Shown: positions 20,597 through 31,648 of the stretch, piece by piece | Numbering within the stretch: the first letter of the stretch is position 1 | How the letters are laid out: every line of letters starts with the position of its first letter | Assembly (NCBI GenBank): GCA_023053545.1 | Contig: JAKZAN010000002.1 | Coordinates: 3,394,375-3,458,374 of the forward strand | Direction of reading: 5' to 3' | DNA from: Lepidurus packardi | Taxonomy: Eukaryota > Arthropoda > Branchiopoda > Notostraca > Triopsidae | Length of the DNA: 64,000 nucleotides | Program-made: the position numbers and the translations under genes | The notes under the pieces: generated by a model | Told to the model about the DNA's origin: nothing | Databases searched by the model: none | What the model saw: only the letters and a program-made list of their open reading frames with translations

Positions 20597-22385
20597 TTAA
20601 TGTCCGTCTATCTCGTAGAGAATAGGTTGGAGGGGGTCTTGCTTCTTGGCTTGGCGACACTGTCGGGGTGAAAAAATGCGGGTTAGGGTCGTTATCAATT
20701 GGTATTGGGGTGGGGTGATTTGAAGGACTGCGGAGTATGTCCGCATATGTGGCGCTGTCGGAGGAATTTGATGGCGTGTACTGTTGTATAGTTGTGCTAG
20801 AGGGCCTTTTGGGGGAGGTTGGTGGGGCGGTATGGGGCTCATTGGCCGGGGTTCTTCCCGTGTTCCTACTTTCGGGTCCCTACACTCGTCATATTCCCAA
20901 CACTGTTTCACTCTGTTTACGTGTACTGTATGCTTTTTACAGGAGATGGGGTCGATTAGTGTCGCTGTAACCGGAGAGGGTCTATCAATGATTCGGTAAG
21001 GACCAGACCATCTATAGTCCAATTTCCTGGAAAGACCTGGTTTCGTTGCGGGCTTCGTCATGTACACTTTGTCTCCCACGCGAAACTGACGTTCGGTTGC
21101 GGTCTTGTCATAATATTGTTTTTGTTTTGCTTGCGCTGTTTTCAAGTGCGACTGTGCGATTGTCCATGCCGTATGGAGGTGCGATGTCAGTTTTTCTTTG
21201 TAGTCGGGGTATGAGAGTACCTGTGCTGATTTACGTGACAATATGGAATCTATTGGAAGGGCTGGGTCCCTACCATAAAGCAGGTAGAATGGTGATTCTA
21301 ATGTGGAGGACTGAATTGAGGTTCGGTACGCGAGGAGGAGGTATGGCAGGTGTTCGTCCCAGTCCGTATGGGTATCATTTACATAATGGGAGATCATATC
21401 AGCTAAAGTCTTATTGAACCGTTCTGTGAGGCCGTCGCACTGAGGATGGTATGGTGTGGTCCTTTGCTTGGTGGTATTTAGGAAGGCGCAGATATTTTTT
21501 ATTAATTCGGCCATAAAATTAGCGCCTTGATCAGATAGGAGGTGTCGAGGTGCTCCGTGTCTTGTAATCAATTCTTCGCAATATAACTTCGCAACGGTTT
21601 CGGCTTTTTGGTCGGGTATGGCGTAAGCTTCTGGCCATTTAGTTAAATAGTCTGTGAAAACTATTATGTATTTGTTTCCTCGAGGTGTACCCGGAAGCGG
21701 GCCGAGGACGTCGACGGCAATTCTGTCGAAGGGGCGCTCTTCTATAGGCATTGGCATTAATGGAGCCCTAAGGGTTTTTGTGGGTGATTTGCGTTTATTG
21801 CAAGATGGGCAGGACCGTATGTACTTCTTTACGTCCCTATAGAGGCCTACCCAATAGTACCGGGCTAGGATTTTATTATACGTTTTTTGTATGGCCAGAT
21901 GTCCTGCGGTTTTGTGGTAGTGTAGACTGGATAGGATAACCGTTCGTAAGGTCTCGGGGACAATTGGGAGTGGGACTAGGGTTTTACTATCGTGAATGCT
22001 GGGCCGTAGGCGACAGAGGATGCCGTCGGAGTTTAGCAGATATTCGTGTGATTTTTGTTTCCAGTGTGAGTTCATTTTCTGCAATATTGGGAATGAATTT
22101 CCTGATAAGAGTTGCAGCAATTTGGAACAAGCTGGGTCCTTCTGCTGTTCTAGGACGAATGTTGCTATCGTGAAGTTATCTTCGCCTGTAATTATGGCGA
22201 CCGGGGTACGGGACAAGCCGTCAGCATTTCCGTGTTTCTTACCAGGTCGGTGATTGATCGTAAAATCGTATTCCTGTAGCCGCAAAGCCCAGCGTGACAG
22301 TTTAGACGTATGATCTTTATTTGTCATTAACCATTTCAACGGGTTGTGGTCTGTCACGACTTCGAACTTTCGTCCGTATAGATAT
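20597..22385 (-). pseudogene. pol: Pol of element C, 3' part (RNase H end and integrase)
   Basis: Open frame downstream of the element B insertion. It has the RNase H end (TDHNPLKWLM, NADGLSR), the integrase zinc-binding HHCC region (HYHKTAGHLAIQKTYNKI, YIRSCPSCNKRK), and the integrase core (DRIAVDVLGPLPGTPRGNKY, HLLSDQGANFMAEL, YHPQCDGLTERFNKTL; D, D and E present). A C-terminal region GDKVYMTK...DYRWSGPYRI follows, with a proline-rich tail to the stop at 20597. Only the transposon insertion separates it from its upstream half. Confidence 0.9.
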
Positions 22386-22651
22386 TGTCACGGATGGTTT
22401 TTTCAATGCTGTATTTCTTTGCTTGGTCTAAAACCCAACTGCCTCGTCTGTACATTGGCGTATCTTTTTATACCACTTCCATGAACAAAAATGCTTCCTT
22501 CAACCTTGGTCCTCTGACCTCGACTAACTAAGAATGCAATTAAGTCAACCTTGGTCCTCTGACCTCGACCTTCTCTTAATAGTCTTCCACTAACTAAGAA
22601 TGCAACTAAGAATGTAATGAAGGCTAAGTCTAGAAAAGGTCATCCGCAACA
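22386..22651 (-). repeat. 3' LTR of element B
   Basis: On the plus strand starts TGTCACGGATGG and ends CATCCGCAACA. It has an internal direct duplication of about 50 bp (CAACCTTGGTCCTCTGACCT at two places) and a minus-strand TATAAAAAG box. The pol frame runs into it and stops at 22630. Confidence 0.93.
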
Positions 22652-23223
22652 CTCGGCCTTTCCTGACTTAAATCGCTCTCCCGAGCGACCAAGTGACCCT
22701 CTCCGACCCCGGCAGGTCTCCAGGTTTTCACCAACTCGGACAATGGCAGGTCATCATCAGCATCGTTCACTCCTTCTGTTCCATGGTGTTTCAAGAGCTG
22801 CGCCAAAGGGAGATCATCGTCCGATTCTCTATTTTCCTCACTCTGGTTAGAGGTCGTGTTGTCGTCTATGTCTACAATTTCACCGTCATCTTCTCCATCT
22901 TCTTCGTCACTTTCTTCGTCGGACACATAACCGGGTACAAATTTCCTTAGTTGACTGACGTGGGCGGGAAATATCCGAAGTCGACGTTTTGTTTCCTGTC
23001 CGGGTAGGTCTTCGATTTGGTAGGTGACTTCTGTAATATTTCTGACAATGGAAAAGGGTCCGATATATTTTGGACGGAGTTTAGGTGACTGGCCCTTCGT
23101 TCGGATACGCCGCTGGACCCATACCAGATCACCAGGTTTGAAGACAGGTGGAGCCCGATGGTGTTTGTCGTAACGGTGTTTCTGCGCTTTCTGTTTAACC
23201 AAGATTCGCTCCATGGTTGCTCT
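22630..23223 (-). pseudogene. pol: Pol of element B, C-terminal tail after an in-frame stop
   Basis: Same reading frame as 23224-26601, separated by one TGA codon. It encodes the integrase C-terminal GPY/F-type region (FKPGDLVWVQRR, RPKYIGPFSIV, RRLRIFPAHVSQLRKF) and an acidic tail with a repeated DDDLPL.ELV/LAQL motif, ending inside the LTR. The corresponding region of element A is uninterrupted, which marks the TGA as a nonsense change rather than a family feature. Confidence 0.85.
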
Positions 23224-26200
23224 TCATACGGCCTCGACGCGTCCAAGAAACTCGGGATAAGTTTCTGATACATCTTCCGGCCACGGGAATGGCGTCTCTT
23301 CGGGTAACACTGGAAGACGTCCATATACCAATTGAAACGGGCTTATTCCGGTGGTTTCTTGCATGGCAGTATTGACACAGAAGGCCGCTGTTTGGACTAA
23401 GGAATCCCATTGATGCTGGTCGGATTCGATCAAACCTGCAACGATTTCGGTCAGTGTACGATTAACTCGCTCACAGAGCCCATTTGCTTGGGGGTGATAG
23501 GCGGCTGTCATCGAATGCCGGATTTTCAGGCGTTCTAGGGTTTCTTCCATCTGACGTGCGGTAAATCCTGTTCCTCTATCGCTAATCAGCGCCTCAGGTG
23601 TTCCATGCCGTAGGATTATTTGTTCCATGAGAAAGTCAACAACATTTTTAGAGGATGTATCGGGAACGGCTCGTACCTCGACCCATTTACTGTGGTAGTC
23701 GATCGCAACTAGCAAGTGCCGATTTCCACGGGGAGTGAGAGGAAAAGGGCCAACGTGATCAATGCCCAGCAGACGGAATGGTTGATCCGGAGGAGGAATT
23801 GGTTGCAAGAAGCCTAGTGGTGGGCCGGGGGGAATCTTCCTTTGTTGACAGGTGGGGCAAGATTTAACATACCGTCGAACCGTTGAGGTAAGCCTGGGCC
23901 ACCAGTATCGGGACTTAACTTTGTCTAAGGTTTTTGTAAGACCGAGATGGCCTCCTGCAAAACTGTCGTGACAGCTACGCAGAACGTCCCGACGGAACGT
24001 TCGGGGTAACGCAAGCAGCAACTTTCGACCTCGGCCATTACCTTTCCGGTAAAGTAGCCCGTGGCGAAGCGAGAATTGAGTGGAAATACCGTCGCTGTCA
24101 GGAACTTTTGATAAGGCTGCGGGGTCGTTTAAGAGCAATAATAGATGCGAGAACTGCGGATCGGTGTACTGCTCAGCCAAGAGTACTGAAGGTTGGACTT
24201 TGTATAATAGCGTGCAAATAGCCATGTGGTCTGGTGGCTGAGTTTCTTCGCCGGCTCCTGTGGGTGAGCGCGATAGGGCATCTGCGACAACATTGGCTTT
24301 TCCTTTTCTGTGCTGGAAGGTAATGTCATATTCCTGAAGAGCAAGAACCCACCGGCTAAATTTTGCATTGACCTCCTGTTTGTGAAAGAGGTAGGTGACC
24401 GCGGTATTATCCGTGATGACCTTAAAGGGCCGACCAAAAATATAGGACCTCCACTTCGTAACGGCCCAAACCACGGCAAGACATTCCAGTTCATTACTGT
24501 GGTATCGAGATTCCGGATCCGAGAGTCTTCTGCTAATATAGGCAATGGTGAATTCTTCGTTACCCTTTCGTTGTAGTAGAACGGCGCCAAGCCCTTCGTA
24601 ACTGGCATCCGTATGGATTTCAATCTCCCGTTCCTCTTGGAAATGGTTTAAAATCGGGGCGGTACGTAGAGCCTGTTTTAAGTGAAGGAATGATGCGCTG
24701 CTTTGCTCCGTCCAGTTCCAAGTCGTTGCCTTTTTTAACAGACCATACAGGGGACGGGCTATGGCGGCGAAACCCCGGATAAAGCGCCTATAATATCCCA
24801 GCATGCCAAGAAACCGCCTGAGTTGTTTGAGGTTACTAAGTTGGGGATAGTTTATAATGGCCTCAGCCCTCTGGGAATCCGGGCCAATCCCATGGCAGTT
24901 AACGCGATGCCCTAGGAACACGACTTCCGGACGAGCAAAGGTGCATTTGTCCAGGTTTAGTGTAAGATTCGAATGTCGTATAGCTTCTAATACCAGTCGT
25001 AGTCTATCCTGATGTTCCGAAAAGGTACGCCCAAAGATGAGTATGTCATCCAAGTATACTAGACAGTGAGACCATTTGAGTCCCGCAAGTACTCGGTCCA
25101 TCAGACGCTGGAAAGTGGCCGGGGCATTACACAATCCGAAAGGCATCCGTTGAAATTCGTAAAGCCCATCGGGAGTAACGAAAGCCGTTTTCTTCCGGTC
25201 TGAGGGGTTGACCGTTACCTGCCAGTACCCACTAGCCAGATCCAAAGATGTAAAGAAGACGGCGTTTCCAATTCGATCAAGAATGTCGTCAATACGTGGA
25301 AGGGGGTAAACGTCCTTCTTCGTGATACTGTTTAGTCGTCGATAGTCTACACAGAACCGTAGTTCGCCATTTTTCTTTTTGACAAGCACGACGGGAGAAG
25401 ACCAAGGACTGGTAGAAGGAGTAATGATGCCTGCGTCCAACATCTTGGTGACTTGGTCTGGAATGATTTGTCGTTCTGCAGCGGATACCCGTCGAGGAGG
25501 AACATGCAAGGGAATTGGTTGTTCCGTGTGGATCTGATGATCGACCAAACTTGTACCTTGCAGAGGTTTGTCGGAGGTTGCAAAACATTGTGAGTATGAA
25601 TTCAGAAGGTCTGACAACTCTCGTCTCTGGTCCTGGCTTAAAGTTTCCCCGAACTGAGTGTCGTTAAACGGGAGAGTGGAATTACTTGAAGAACGGTGGT
25701 TTACGGTAGCTACTGTCCCCTGGCTACCGGGAGAGTCAATGGGGACCGAGACCGATTGCGGAGCGCTAGCTAGCCCTAGTTTTGTATGGGGGTGGATGGT
25801 CAAACGGTGTTTTCCAATATTGAGAACGGGAACAAAGGTCTTTCCATTCTTAGCTTGTAGGAGGCTCGACGGGGTAATCCATTCGTCGCCTGGGTTGGCC
25901 CTAAGGACCGCTGCTGCTATAATGGTATTTGGAGAGTTTCTAGGGACATAAGCTGGTACAAAACACAGTGAACCCGGAGGAATAACGGCCGTTTCGGAAG
26001 ACCTGAGCACACCTAAGAACCCTTCGGAATGACCGTCCATAACCTGAAAATCTTGAAGAAATGATTTTTCCGAACTAGGAGCTGATTTTTCAAGGGTATT
26101 GCAGGGAGCAAATGTGGTTTCTATTTTAGGTGGGGCATACAGTACATGTTTTGACAAGGTTTCTGCATCATACATTACTTTTATTTGTCCTTCGGAACTA

Positions 26201-26601
26201 AGGACACTGACATTTGCAACAGCCATCCAGTCTACACCGAGTATAACCGGGAAGGGGGCTTGATTAACTACTAAAAATTGATGCATACATGGACGGTTCA
26301 AGGTGGTCGGGGTGATTTCTAGCATAATTGTTCCTAATACTGGCACAACTCCATTCCCGGCGTCAGTTAGTGGAGTTCCAAAATATGGTTGGATCTCTGA
26401 ATGCTGCGGCAGGGTACAAGCACAAATGAGGGAACACGAAGCGCCTGAATCGACAAGACCGGTTACCTGACCTACTCCCCCGACATCCAAGTGAATCACG
26501 GGTAAACCTATTCTTCGATCGGATATCGTTCCATCTACAGTAACCACGCTGGAGCCTTTAGGACTTACAGCCGGCCCTGCCCCTACAGGTCGGCTGAGGA
26601 G
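23224..26601 (-). CDS. pol: Pol of element B (protease, reverse transcriptase, RNase H, integrase), stop-truncated
   Basis: Long open frame in the -1 frame relative to gag. In order: aspartic protease (GLVDSGASCSLI), reverse transcriptase (RFCVDYRRLNSITKKDVYPL, TSLDLASGYWQV, VYLDDILIF), RNase H (EIHTDASYEGLGAVLLQRK, SNELECLAVVWAV, NVVADALSRS), integrase HHCC (HDSFAGGHLGLTKTLDKVKS, YVKSCPTCQQRK) and integrase core (GIDHVGPFPLTPRGNR, ISDRGTGF, YHPQANGLCERVNRTL). It ends in a TGA at 23224-23226, before the C-terminal integrase tail that continues in frame. The listed 5' limit is the presumed frameshift site, not an ATG. Confidence 0.9.
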   Translation of the reverse strand, partial: LLSRPVGAGPAVSPKGSSVVTVDGTISDRRIGLPVIHLDVGGVGQVTGLVDSGASCSLICACTLPQHSEIQPYFGTPLTDAGNGVVPVLGTIMLEITPTTLNRPCMHQFLVVNQAPFPVILGVDWMAVANVSVLSSEGQIKVMYDAETLSKHVLYAPPKIETTFAPCNTLEKSAPSSEKSFLQDFQVMDGHSEGFLGVLRSSETAVIPPGSLCFVPAYVPRNSPNTIIAAAVLRANPGDEWITPSSLLQAKNGKTFVPVLNIGKHRLTIHPHTKLGLASAPQSVSVPIDSPGSQGTVATVNHRSSSNSTLPFNDTQFGETLSQDQRRELSDLLNSYSQCFATSDKPLQGTSLVDHQIHTEQPIPLHVPPRRVSAAERQIIPDQVTKMLDAGIITPSTSPWSSPVVLVKKKNGELRFCVDYRRLNSITKKDVYPLPRIDDILDRIGNAVFFTSLDLASGYWQVTVNPSDRKKTAFVTPDGLYEFQRMPFGLCNAPATFQRLMDRVLAGLKWSHCLVYLDDILIFGRTFSEHQDRLRLVLEAIRHSNLTLNLDKCTFARPEVVFLGHRVNCHGIGPDSQRAEAIINYPQLSNLKQLRRFLGMLGYYRRFIRGFAAIARPLYGLLKKATTWNWTEQSSASFLHLKQALRTAPILNHFQEEREIEIHTDASYEGLGAVLLQRKGNEEFTIAYISRRLSDPESRYHSNELECLAVVWAVTKWRSYIFGRPFKVITDNTAVTYLFHKQEVNAKFSRWVLALQEYDITFQHRKGKANVVADALSRSPTGAGEETQPPDHMAICTLLYKVQPSVLLAEQYTDPQFSHLLLLLNDPAALSKVPDSDGISTQFSLRHGLLYRKGNGRGRKLLLALPRTFRRDVLRSCHDSFAGGHLGLTKTLDKVKSRYWWPRLTSTVRRYVKSCPTCQQRKIPPGPPLGFLQPIPPPDQPFRLLGIDHVGPFPLTPRGNRHLLVAIDYHSKWVEVRAVPDTSSKNVVDFLMEQIILRHGTPEALISDRGTGFTARQMEETLERLKIRHSMTAAYHPQANGLCERVNRTLTEIVAGLIESDQHQWDSLVQTAAFCVNTAMQETTGISPFQLVYGRLPVLPEETPFPWPEDVSETYPEFLGRVEAV

Positions 26602-27665
26602 TTTTCCGATGTGGGTGGCACTCGAGTAGGGCAGTTCCGGGCAATGTGGCCAGCCTTATCGCATCGGAAACATACAATGGATTCTTGTAGATTTCGAGGC
26701 GAATTGTTTCGATTTCGGCAGTCGCGGGCGATGTGCCCTTCTCGACCACACTGATAGCAAGTCGGCCGGCGGGACGGTTGCCGATTGTGCTCCGACTTCT
26801 GAGTTCGCATGGTTTGCTCTAGGGAACTCATACGGGTAAGTAGCTGCTCGATTGTAGCCGGCAGGGTATCTGACGTAGGTGAGCTGGGTTTGACTTGGGG
26901 ACTAACGGGCGGGTATAACGGTAATGGGCTCAATGCAGAATTTTGAGGGGGAAGTGTCGACCCCTGCACGGAGGTGACGGGCACGATAGGAGCGTTATAG
27001 CTACAAGTCGTAGTTTCGACGTGGTTGATTAAATCAATGAAGCTGTCCACTGTATTTGGTCGTCTGGCCATAACAGCCGCAGCTACATCAGGTCGTCGTA
27101 ATCCGCGGGCGAGACGCTCAATTTGTTCTTTTTCTTTTAGTTGGATTGGGCAGCGTTCGCAAAGTCGTAGTTTATCGTATAAATAACTTGCGGTACTCTC
27201 TCCTGCTTGTTGGACCCGGGCCTGAATTTTTGCGCTCCATTGTTCTAACGAGAGTGGCCTTCCAAACGCCTTTTGTAGAGCTATTTTCCAGTCATCCCAG
27301 TTTTTACAAGCGCCGCCGCGCGAGTCGTTCCAGTGGACAACAGGACCCGCGATCTTACTCAGGGCGGCTCGTAAATGCTGCTCCGGTGTCCAGCCTTCTA
27401 CTTTCCCTATTCGAGAGAGGGTTTCAGCCCAATGCTCCACGTCCTCCTCGGGGCCGCCGGAAAAGATCGCCATGGTAGCAAGGCTCTGGCTGCTGATTCT
27501 CCCAGGTAGTGGTGGATTAGTCGTCTGTTTCGTTAATGCGTCCAATACGGCTTGTTGTGAGGCCAAAAAACTCCTCATCAGGCGTGTGGTGGGAAAACTT
27601 CCTTCCCCAGCATCTTCCTCCATCTGGTGGGCTGTTGCTGCCGTTGGGGTTGGTGACGTGGTCAT
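26583..27665 (-). CDS. gag: Gag of element B, intact
   Basis: 360 aa from ATG at 27663-27665. It has a retrotransposon-gag domain (VEHWAETLSRIGKVEGW, LCERCPIQLKEKEQIERLA) and two CCHC knuckles, CYQCGREGHIARDC and CFRCDKAGHIARNC. It aligns throughout with gag of element A. The pol frame overlaps in -1. At the position matching A's slippery site the codons are TCG GAA AAC, a GGAAAAC heptamer at 26601-26607, which is slippage-compatible but weaker than A's GGGAAAC. Confidence 0.92.
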   Translation of the reverse strand: MTTSPTPTAATAHQMEEDAGEGSFPTTRLMRSFLASQQAVLDALTKQTTNPPLPGRISSQSLATMAIFSGGPEEDVEHWAETLSRIGKVEGWTPEQHLRAALSKIAGPVVHWNDSRGGACKNWDDWKIALQKAFGRPLSLEQWSAKIQARVQQAGESTASYLYDKLRLCERCPIQLKEKEQIERLARGLRRPDVAAAVMARRPNTVDSFIDLINHVETTTCSYNAPIVPVTSVQGSTLPPQNSALSPLPLYPPVSPQVKPSSPTSDTLPATIEQLLTRMSSLEQTMRTQKSEHNRQPSRRPTCYQCGREGHIARDCRNRNNSPRNLQESIVCFRCDKAGHIARNCPTRVPPTSENSSADL

Positions 27666-27890
27666 TTTGGATGATTCTGGACGGTGGAGTTAGCTTTCTT
27701 GAAAGGAATAAGGGTTGTTCGCCAAGGTTCCAGCAAGCAGGACTATAAAGGGACTGTGATCTGTTTCCAAAGCAATTTAAGACGCTCGCCACATGGTCAG
27801 CTTTGTACGTTTTTTCAAGATCCAATACAGAACCCTTTAATGCCAGGACTCTTGCTACCTGTTTTAAGAGATTGTCGCTACTGACCACCG

Positions 27891-27926
27891 ATGAATCTAT
27901 CCAAATCCCACTTCTGACACCAAATT
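27891..27926 (-). promoter_or_regulatory. tRNA primer-binding site of element B
   Basis: On the minus strand TTTGGTGTCAGAAGTGGGAT lies just after the 5' LTR, the same sequence as in element A (tRNA-Leu-like). Confidence 0.8.
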
Positions 27927-28192
27927 TGTCACGGATGGTTTTTTCAATGCTGTATTTCTTTGCTTGGTCTAAAACCCAACTGCCTCGTCTGTACATTGGC
28001 GTATCTTTTTATACCACTTCCATGAACAAAAATGCTTCCTTCAACCTTGGTCCTCTGACCTCGACTAACTAAGAATGCAATTAAGTCAACCTTGGTCCTC
28101 TGACCTCGACCTTCTCTTAAGAGTCTTCCACTAACTAAGAATGCAACTAAGAATGTAATGAAGGCTAAGTCTAGAAAAGGTCATCCGCAACA
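27927..28192 (-). repeat. 5' LTR of element B
   Basis: 266 bp, differing from 22386-22651 at one position by eye. Confidence 0.93.
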
Positions 28193-31100
28193 ATATGCAT
28201 GAAAGTGTTTTACGGCGAACACGACCGCTAGTGCTTCCCTTTCAACTGTAGCGTAGCGTGATTCCGCCGGGTTGAGCTTACGGCTGGCGTATGCGATTAC
28301 TACTTCGCGGTTATTCTGGAATTGTGCCAGAACCACTCCGAGTGCTGTGTTAGAAGCATCGGTGAAAAGTGTAAAAGGCTTCGTGAAGTCCGGGTAAGCT
28401 AGTACGGGATGTTTTGTTAGGGCCAGTTTGAGTGTGGAAAAAGCATTGTGAGTTTGTTCATCCCATCGAAATGTACTATTTTTGCTCGTCAGTTTAGTAA
28501 GAGGGTTTGCTATAATAGCGTAATTTTTTATAAACCGCCTGTAGTAGTTTGAGAGTCCTAGGAAAGATCGGACGTCTTTGGTGCACCTGGGTTTAGGGAA
28601 ATTTTGGACGGCTATAATTTTTTCGGGATCTGGGGCTACTCCGTGTACCGATACTATGTGGCCCAAGTACTTGACCGATTGTTGCCCGAAATGGCATTTC
28701 TTTTGTTTGAGTTTTAGACCAGCTTTCGAAAATAATCCTAATACAGTACGAAGGTGGCTGATATGGTCTTGGAAGGATTTGGAGAATATTATGACGTCAT
28801 CCAAATAAACCATGGCGAAATTCGTGCAGATTGGAAGCAATAGTCGTTGCATTAAACGTTGGAACGCTGCTGGGGCGTTAGTTAGTCCGAATGGTAGGCA
28901 TTGGAATTCGTAATGCCCATTGAATGTGGAAAAAGCCGTCTTCTCCCTATCTTCCGGGGCCACTTCTACCTGCCAATAACCGCTGGCTAAATCCAATGTT
29001 GAGAAGAATTTCGCATTTCCAAGTAGGTCTAGCGTGTCGTCGATGCGAGGTAAAGGGTAGACGTCTTTTTTAGTTACGTTGTTTAACTTCCTGAAGTCTA
29101 CGCAGAACCGTTCCGAACCATCCTTCTTTTTCACTAGGATAACGGGTGCACTCCAGGGAGAGTTTGACGGTTGAATGACATTTTTTTTCAACATTTCTTG
29201 GACGTGCTGATCTATTACGCCACGTTGAGACATTGGGACACGGTATGGCCTCTGGTGAATGGGTGGAGCGTTGCCTATGTCGATTGTATGCTGAACCAAT
29301 GTTGTCCTGCCCAGTTCGCTGTCGTCTCTTGCGAAAACATCGCGAAACTCTAGCACGAGTTTTAAAAGGTCGCGGCGTTGGTAGGGCCGGAGATCTCCGA
29401 GGTTAATATCTTTTGGTAAGGCGAACTCGAGTGCAGGTGCATCGTGTACGGCCGTTATAGACACCGTTTCTGCTTCTGATAATGATCCCAGTACCGTCCC
29501 GCGTTTTATTTCGACCACCTTGTTCCCTTCATTATAGACGCAAATGGGGATCCTATGTGCATTGATGTTGACAATGGCATCTTCTGCGTATAGGCTAGTG
29601 GGGGAAGGGGGCATTTCCAGTGGGCTGGGGTATAAAGCTTGTCGGAAGTATCCGGTAGACAGGGGGCACGTTTTGGACACCCCATATATCATGCATTTAG
29701 ATCTGGCAGGTATGTATACTAGTTGTGGGTTGATAACGATAAAATACTGTTCTCGAGCTAAATTGATTTGATTAAGAGTCTCTACTTGGCCTAACCTGGG
29801 TATGTGAATTGCCATTTTAGACCCGTCGATGATCATTTTTAGGGAGCGGATAGCGTCCATTCCAAGGATACATTCGTGGGAAAGCTTGTAGACGACATGA
29901 CATTTAAGGCTTATAGTTTTGTCCGCGACTGTTAATGGTAGTATGAAGCATCCCATCGTTGGGATTGCTTCTCCGGTTGCCGACGTTAACCTTGTATGTG
30001 TGGGGATCATGTGTGTTCGCAAAGCTCGGTCGAGCAATTTGAACGCTCGATAGTGGAGAACTGTTAATCCAGCCCCTGTGTCTACCAAGGCTCTAATAGG
30101 GGTTTTTCCGACAAAAATTTTACAGAGTATCCGATTTTTAAAGATTTTGGGTGAGTCAAAGGGTTTTATATTGTTTAGTGGAAGTGCCGGTTGACCTTTG
30201 TTATTTACAACCGGCACCGTTAGTTTTGTTGACGGCTGGCGAGGGACAGGGGCGGGAGCCCTGCATACGGCTGCTCTATGTCCCAGTTTTCCGCATCTAT
30301 AGCAGGTAAAGTTTGGCCTATTTCCTGGGGGTCTAGGTGAACTGGGCCTTTGAAAACGAGCGTGTCGCAGTCCGGAAGATGGACTTCTGTGAGGAGAAAA
30401 TGAATTTTGTCCCCTATCTAATCTTTCGTAGGGTTGTTGGGGATCGTAATTTGAGGGGCTTCGTCCACGGTAACGCGCTGTATTGAACGGGTGGCGTTCT
30501 GTATATGGGCTGCGGGAACGACTTGCGGGACGTCGTTCGCTAGAAGCTTTAAGATGAAGCGCTGCGACTGTCTCTTGTAGTTGTGTTATCAGATTTTGAG
30601 CGGCAACGGCGGTTGGGACGATCTTTTCGTTCCGCTCTTGTTTTACTGAAAGATTGACGGCTTCCGTGAACGTCTCAGGTTCCTTATCGAGCACGTACCA
30701 TTTTAAGTGCGGTAGGAGACCGCGAATGAAATTCAACTTCATACCGCGGTCGAAATTTGCTTCGCGTTCTTTTTGTATTGCTACTGTAGGGGAGAGGCCC
30801 GGGCCATGCTCCTGTAGCTGCCTTGCCAGTCGTCTGATATCGTCAGCAAATTCTCTCACCGGCTGATCCTTGCTTTGGGAACAGGTCTGTAGGGCTTCGA
30901 GTGATTCAGTTTCCGAGTGTTTGTCGTCGAAACGATCTTTCAGATACGTTTCGAAATCGACAAACGTTTGAATAAGGTTGCTGTGCCTTAACTCATCGTA
31001 ATACTCTCCTGCTTTCCCTGCGAGTTTTTGTGCCGCCATACGGAGTTTTGTATCTTCGCCCCATTTTGCAAAATGCCCTTTTCGATCTACTTCGTTTAGA

Positions 31101-31243
31101 AAATCCCGTACTGTAGGTCCGGGTTTTGTTCCCGTGAAGCGTGGCAACTCCGTCAGTAACGAGTGATTTAAGAGGGGAAAGAAGAGTTTTTCGAACTGCT
31201 GTTCGGAGAACGTATAGTTTTGCGTGGACGAGGCTTCAACCAT
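28193..31243 (-). pseudogene. gag-pol: Gag-pol of element C, 5' part (gag, protease, reverse transcriptase, RNase H start)
   Basis: Single fused frame; first ATG at 31241-31243 (the frame is open further up to the LTR). It has a gag domain (LPRFTGTKPGPTVRDFLNEV), one CCHC knuckle (CYRCGKLGHRAAVC), an aspartic protease (ALVDTGAGLTVL, ECILGMDAIRS), a reverse transcriptase (FCVDFRKLNNVTKKDVYPL, TLDLASGYWQVEVAPEDREK, CLPFGLTNAPAAFQRLMQR, VYLDDVIIF) and an RNase H start (LFTDASNTALGVVLAQ, VEREALAVVFAVKHFHAY). It breaks at the LTR of element B and continues at 22385 downward. Fusion of gag and pol without a frameshift separates it from elements A and B. Confidence 0.92.
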
Positions 31244-31309
31244 TGTGTTATAGAGATAACTATTGCTTGCCGCGTATCGGGGCTTCTGGTTCTGTTCCGC
31301 TGCCAGCAA

Positions 31310-31644
31310 TGTGGTGTTACTATTTAAACGCTGTACGTTTTAGGCTTCTGATGAGCACTAGTAACTACGACAACGCAAGAGACTTTAAAGCTCATTCCTC
31401 AACTGTATTCTCACTGACTCAGCTCGTTACACTCGTTACATTCGCACGGACTCAGCTCGTTACACTCTGGTATCACACTGGCCACCCGAATCACTTCCCT
31501 GCTGTCCTTTATACTTCCGGTAACTGAACAACAGGGTTGTAAAAAGTGATGGCTCTGTTGTCACTAGAAGAAAGGTCTTCTTCGTCCGTCACAACAAAGC
31601 CATAAACACTAAAGCGTTTCTAGGTCGCTTAAAGTGTCATTACA
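31310..31644 (-). repeat. 5' LTR of element C
   Basis: 335 bp, TG...CA ends; on the minus strand it is followed by TTGCTGGCAGCGGAACAG, a candidate primer site that differs from that of A and B. The tRNA was not assigned. Confidence 0.93.
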
Positions 31645-31648
31645 CTAC

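Larger units (their letters stand above)
22386..28192 (-). mobile_element. Gypsy-type LTR retrotransposon B, youngest, inserted in element C
   Basis: 5807 bp. LTRs of 266 bp (22386-22651 and 27927-28192) differ at one visible position (TTAATAGTC versus TTAAGAGTC). The target duplication ATAT (22382-22385 and 28193-28196) lies in the RNase H region of element C. The same primer-site sequence as in element A lies next to the 5' LTR, and the gag and pol types match A, so A and B are sister families. Gag is intact; pol carries one in-frame TGA near its end. No envelope-like frame. Confidence 0.95.
20113..31644 (-). mobile_element. Gypsy-type LTR retrotransposon C, inserted in element A and split by B
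   Basis: LTRs at 20113-20452 (3') and 31310-31644 (5'), with TG...CA ends and a target duplication CTAC (20109-20112 and 31645-31648) taken from the reverse transcriptase gene of element A. LTR differences are about four substitutions plus a 4-bp and a 1-bp indel. Gag and pol are one continuous frame, unlike A and B, and the primer site differs, so C belongs to a different Gypsy clade. Its pol is split by element B. No envelope-like frame. Confidence 0.95.
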
